This document shows, piece by piece, positions 5,970 through 8,387 of a DNA stretch of 8,387 bases (the stretch's first letter is position 1; the number at the start of each line of letters is the position of its first letter). The notes beneath the pieces are model-generated. The model ran no database searches and was not told the origin of the DNA. It saw nothing but the letters and a program-made list of their open reading frames with translations. The stretch is from Chloroflexota bacterium (lineage in GTDB: Bacteria; Chloroflexota; Anaerolineae; UBA7937). Location of the stretch: NCBI GenBank assembly GCA_003453555.1, contig DMLA01000143.1, positions 8,198 to 16,584 on the forward strand, read 5' to 3'. The position numbers were made by a program, and so were the translations under genes.

Positions 5970-7535
5970 TCACCCCTCCGTGACAGCCTCTTTTTCCCTC
6001 GGTTGGGTAGTCAAGGTCTCGGGGAGCCGCTTGGCTCCGGCCATCAGCAGGCCCAACTCTTCGCGGGTGGCCTCCTCGGCGGGGAGGATGGCCACAATCT
6101 CTCCCTCATACATCACTGCGATGCGGTCTGCGAGAGTGAGGATCTCATCCAACTCAGGAGAGACCAAAAGTATCGCTGTGTCTTCATCCCTTTTCTCTAT
6201 CAGGCGCTCGTGGATGTATTCGATGGAGCCCACATCCAAGCCCCGGGTTGGTTGAGCGGCGATGAGCAAGCGGATAGGGCGAGAGAACTCCCGGGCCACG
6301 ATGGTCTTCTGCTGGTTGCCGCCCGAGAGGCTAGCGGTGGTGACGAAGATGCTGGGGGTGCGGATGTCAAACCGCTCTACCCGCTCCTTAGCAGCGGCAA
6401 TAATCGCTCGCTCCTGGATGATGATACTATCGGCGAAGGGGGGCAGATAGTAGGTATTGAGCACCAGGTTATCTAACAGGGGGTAACTGAGGACCAAGCC
6501 GTTCCCTTGCCGATCCTCCGGCACGTGGGCCACCCCTTTCTCCAGGATCTGACGAGGGGAAGCATGGGTGGTATCCCCCCCCAGGATGTGCACTTCGCCT
6601 GACTCCACTGGCCGCAGGCCGGTGAGAGCCTCTACTAACTCGGTTTGCCCGTTGCCCTGCACCCCGGCCACTCCCAAGATCTCCCCCGCCCGGACATCGA
6701 AGGAGACGCCTTTGACGGCTAGATCGCCCCGATCGTCGCGCACCCTGAGGTCTTTGACTTCTAGGACTACCTCTCCTAGTCGGGGGGGCTTCTTATCCAC
6801 GGTCAGGATTACCTCTCGTCCCACCATCATGGAGGCTAGTTCACTGAGCGAGGTCTCTTGGGGCTTGGTTGTGCCTACTACACGGCCATCACGGAGCACC
6901 GTGATCCGGTCGGCGATTTCCATGACCTCTTTCAGTTTGTGGGTGATGAAGATTATCGACTTGCCCTCATCTACCAAGGAACGCATCACCGCGAAGAGTT
7001 CCTTCACCTCTTGAGGGGTGAGGACCGCCGTGGGCTCATCCAATACGAGGATATCCGCCTCCCGATATAGGATTTTGATAATTTCAACCCTCTGCCGGAC
7101 GCCGACAGGGAGATCCTGTACATAGGCTTCAGGGTCTACCCTAAGACCATACTGTTCAGAGATCTGGCTAACCCTCTCCGCAGCCTGACGGCGATTCAAA
7201 AAGACCCTGTAATTAGTGGATTCCACGCCCAACATCACATTTTCGGTGACGGTGAAGACGGGGATGAGCATAAAGTGTTGGTGGACCATACCTATCCCTT
7301 GGGCGATGGCATCGCCAGGGCTATGAATCTCCACCTTCTTACCGCGGATGAGAATCTCCCCCTCATCAGGCGTGTATAATCCATAGAGGATGTTCATGAG
7401 GGTGGTCTTGCCAGCCCCGTTCTCCCCTAGGAGGGCGTGGATCTCACCCTTCTCTAGAGTGAAGTCGATATGGTCATTGGCTAGGACGCCGGGGAAAGCC
7501 TTAGTTATGCCACGCAGTTCCAGAACAGGAGGCAT
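5970..7535 (-). CDS. ABC importer ATP-binding protein with two nucleotide-binding domains (NupO/YufO-like)
   Basis: This 521-residue cytoplasmic protein fuses two ATPase domains, as in NupO and sugar-importer ATPases, and should power the two permeases. Domain 1: Walker A GENGAGKTT (37-45), Q-loop Gln86, signature LPVGVRQ (142-148) in place of LSGGQ, Walker B ILVLDEP with Asp166/Glu167, and His199. Domain 2: P-loop GVQGNGQTE (291-299) without the usual Lys, canonical signature LSGGNQQ (403-409), Walker B changed to LLIAAQP (Ala427, Gln428), and Pro460 where the switch His would be. The changes resemble the family pattern and suggest one competent ATP site, built from the Walker motifs of domain 1 and the signature of domain 2. 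The ATG at 7535 is preferred because AGGAG lies 4 nt upstream and homologues begin at this point; an upstream TTG at 7574 would add 13 residues falling in the stem-loop region. Confidence 0.92.
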   Translation of the reverse strand: MPPVLELRGITKAFPGVLANDHIDFTLEKGEIHALLGENGAGKTTLMNILYGLYTPDEGEILIRGKKVEIHSPGDAIAQGIGMVHQHFMLIPVFTVTENVMLGVESTNYRVFLNRRQAAERVSQISEQYGLRVDPEAYVQDLPVGVRQRVEIIKILYREADILVLDEPTAVLTPQEVKELFAVMRSLVDEGKSIIFITHKLKEVMEIADRITVLRDGRVVGTTKPQETSLSELASMMVGREVILTVDKKPPRLGEVVLEVKDLRVRDDRGDLAVKGVSFDVRAGEILGVAGVQGNGQTELVEALTGLRPVESGEVHILGGDTTHASPRQILEKGVAHVPEDRQGNGLVLSYPLLDNLVLNTYYLPPFADSIIIQERAIIAAAKERVERFDIRTPSIFVTTASLSGGNQQKTIVAREFSRPIRLLIAAQPTRGLDVGSIEYIHERLIEKRDEDTAILLVSPELDEILTLADRIAVMYEGEIVAILPAEEATREELGLLMAGAKRLPETLTTQPREKEAVTEG

Positions 7536-7539
7536 ATCT

Positions 7540-7544
7540 CTCCT
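7540..7544 (-). promoter_or_regulatory. Ribosome binding site deciding the ATPase start
   Basis: On the minus strand AGGAG is followed by 4 nt and ATG at 7533-7535. The frame is open further upstream to a TTG at 7574, but that codon lies within the loop of the stem-loop and has no ribosome binding site of this quality. Confidence 0.6.
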
Positions 7545-7554
7545 CACGGTGCAG

Positions 7555-7593
7555 GGTTCGGCGGCACCGAGCAACGCCCAGCACCGCCGAACC
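7555..7593 (-). promoter_or_regulatory. GC-rich intercistronic stem-loop between binding-protein and ATPase genes
   Basis: Arms 7555-7564 and 7584-7593 are a perfect 10-bp inverted repeat (GGTTCGGCGG / CCGCCGAACC) around a 19-nt loop. It begins about 20 nt after the binding-protein stop codon. No T-tract follows it on the minus strand; the sequence continues directly to the ATPase ribosome binding site. That fits an mRNA-stabilising or partially terminating hairpin that lets the binding protein be made in excess over the ATPase and permeases, as is known for several ABC importer operons. The role is inferred; the inverted repeat itself is seen directly. Confidence 0.65.
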
Positions 7594-7613
7594 GATGTTG
7601 ACTATTAAGGGAT

Positions 7614-8387
7614 CTACTCCAGGGGCCAGCCGGTATCGATGGTGCCGTCGATGATCCCCTGCTTGATGGTCTCCAGCTCGGTCACGATCTCCGCCGGTAC
7701 CCTATCTGCTAGGTCGTGGAAGGGAGCGATCCCTACGCCGTTGTTGGCCAGCGTGCCCACATAGGTGCCACCCTCGAAGGTACCATCCACCACCATCTTG
7801 ATGGCATCGAAGACAGAGACATCCATGTTCTTCAGCACACTGGTGAGGTAGATCTCCTTAAACTCGGGCGCGGAGACATACCAGTCAGTGTCCACGCCGA
7901 TGAGCAAACAGTTGCCGGTCTCCTGGCAGACCGCTGCCGAGCCCAGGCCAACCGGCCCAGCCACAGGCATGATGATGTCCGCCCCCTCGGCCATCAACGA
8001 CTCAGCGTAACGTCGCCCGTCGTCGGTGCTCTCGAAGTTGCCGGTGAACAATCCCTCTCCAGTCTCGTTACTCCAGCCCAGCACCTCCACGTTAGTGCCA
8101 TGCTGTGCGTTATAGTATTCCACGCCGGACTGGAAGCCAACCATGAAGATGGTCACGGGGGGGATAGGGATGCCGCCGAAGGTCCCCACCTTGCCTGTCT
8201 CACTCACCGCCGCGGCCACATAACCGGCCAAAAATGCCGCCTCGTCCGTGGCGTAGGTGAGGCCCAACGCGTTGTCATAAGGGGGGTCGTAGGCGACGTC
8301 CACGATGGCGAATTTCTGATCTGGGTTGGCCTCCGCTGCCGCTGCCGTGGCATCGCCCAGCATGAAGCCCACGGTGACGATGAGGTC
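7614..8387 (-). CDS. BMP-family substrate-binding protein of a nucleoside-type ABC importer (5' end outside window)
   Basis: The visible 257 residues are the C-terminal two-thirds of a basic membrane protein (BMP/PnrA-like) binding protein. The frame is open to the window edge (first codons DLIVTVGFMLGDAT), so the signal peptide and the first lobe, including the early DxGGxxDxSFN-like motif, are missing. The remaining pattern is typical: FAIVDVAY, then LTYATDEAAFLAGYVAA, GKVGTFGG, FMVGFQSGVEYYN, GADIIMPVAGPVGLG, IGVDTDWY and LTSVLKNMDVSVFDAIK, in family order. Such proteins are exported lipoproteins that capture purine or other nucleosides at the cell surface and deliver them to the permeases. 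Internal GTG and ATG codons near the edge are not the true start, because the conserved block before them is coding. Nucleoside cargo is an inference from the family. Confidence 0.9.
   Translation of the reverse strand, partial: DLIVTVGFMLGDATAAAAEANPDQKFAIVDVAYDPPYDNALGLTYATDEAAFLAGYVAAAVSETGKVGTFGGIPIPPVTIFMVGFQSGVEYYNAQHGTNVEVLGWSNETGEGLFTGNFESTDDGRRYAESLMAEGADIIMPVAGPVGLGSAAVCQETGNCLLIGVDTDWYVSAPEFKEIYLTSVLKNMDVSVFDAIKMVVDGTFEGGTYVGTLANNGVGIAPFHDLADRVPAEIVTELETIKQGIIDGTIDTGWPLE

Noticed and set aside
5964..7070. Several plus-strand open frames opposite the ATPase gene
   Set aside because: The minus-strand frame encodes all ABC ATPase motifs in order over the whole interval; these are antisense shadows.
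7536..7574. Longer ATPase starting at the upstream TTG (7574)
   Set aside because: The extra 13 residues are unlike the family start, and the ATG at 7535 has a ribosome binding site immediately upstream.
1..8387. tRNA, rRNA, riboswitch, insertion sequence, CRISPR or defence genes
   Set aside because: I saw no transposase-like protein, terminal inverted repeats, tRNA-like cloverleaf, spaced repeats or known riboswitch core in any gap. Nearly all sequence is explained by the eight genes, and the gaps are short (at most about 130 bp).

Overview
All eight genes read from the window lie on the minus strand, so transcription runs from high to low coordinates. Two genes are cut by the window edges. 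The sequence looks bacterial. The proline/threonine-rich lipoprotein linker, the large two-permease nucleoside-type importer, the membrane-anchored (alpha/beta)8 glycosidase and the menaquinone genes together suggest a Chloroflexota (Anaerolineae-like) bacterium, probably from a metagenome. That assignment is inferred from protein style and not from any marker gene.

Positions 8387 to 3305 hold a BMP/Nup-type ABC importer in the classic order: substrate-binding protein (5' end missing), double-domain ATPase, first permease, second permease. Gaps of 78, 62 and 29 bp separate them. A strong GC-rich stem-loop sits between the binding-protein gene and the ATPase gene. Both permeases appear to use non-ATG starts (TTG and GTG) with good Shine-Dalgarno sequences. 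The likely cargo is nucleosides, but the sequence does not prove it.

Positions 3274 to 1624 hold two quinone genes 30 bp downstream of the importer: a UbiA-family prenyltransferase (MenA/MqnP type) and a UbiE/MenG methyltransferase. These catalyse the last two steps of menaquinone synthesis, prenylation of the naphthoate ring and C-methylation. No promoter or terminator is evident between importer and quinone genes, so they may be co-transcribed.

Positions 1616 to 839 form a separate unit: a sigma70-like promoter just past the menG stop, a small Pro/Thr-rich lipoprotein, and a 12-bp hairpin terminator. Positions 825 to 1 carry a second sigma70-like promoter and the N-terminal part of a membrane-anchored glycoside hydrolase-like protein that leaves the window just after its WNEPN active-site motif.

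I found no RNA gene, CRISPR array, insertion sequence, phage gene or defence system. The window is mostly conventional. The points most worth a second look are the importer-menaquinone linkage, the intercistronic stem-loop, the unassigned C-terminal domain of the lipoprotein, and the extended N-terminus of the second permease.
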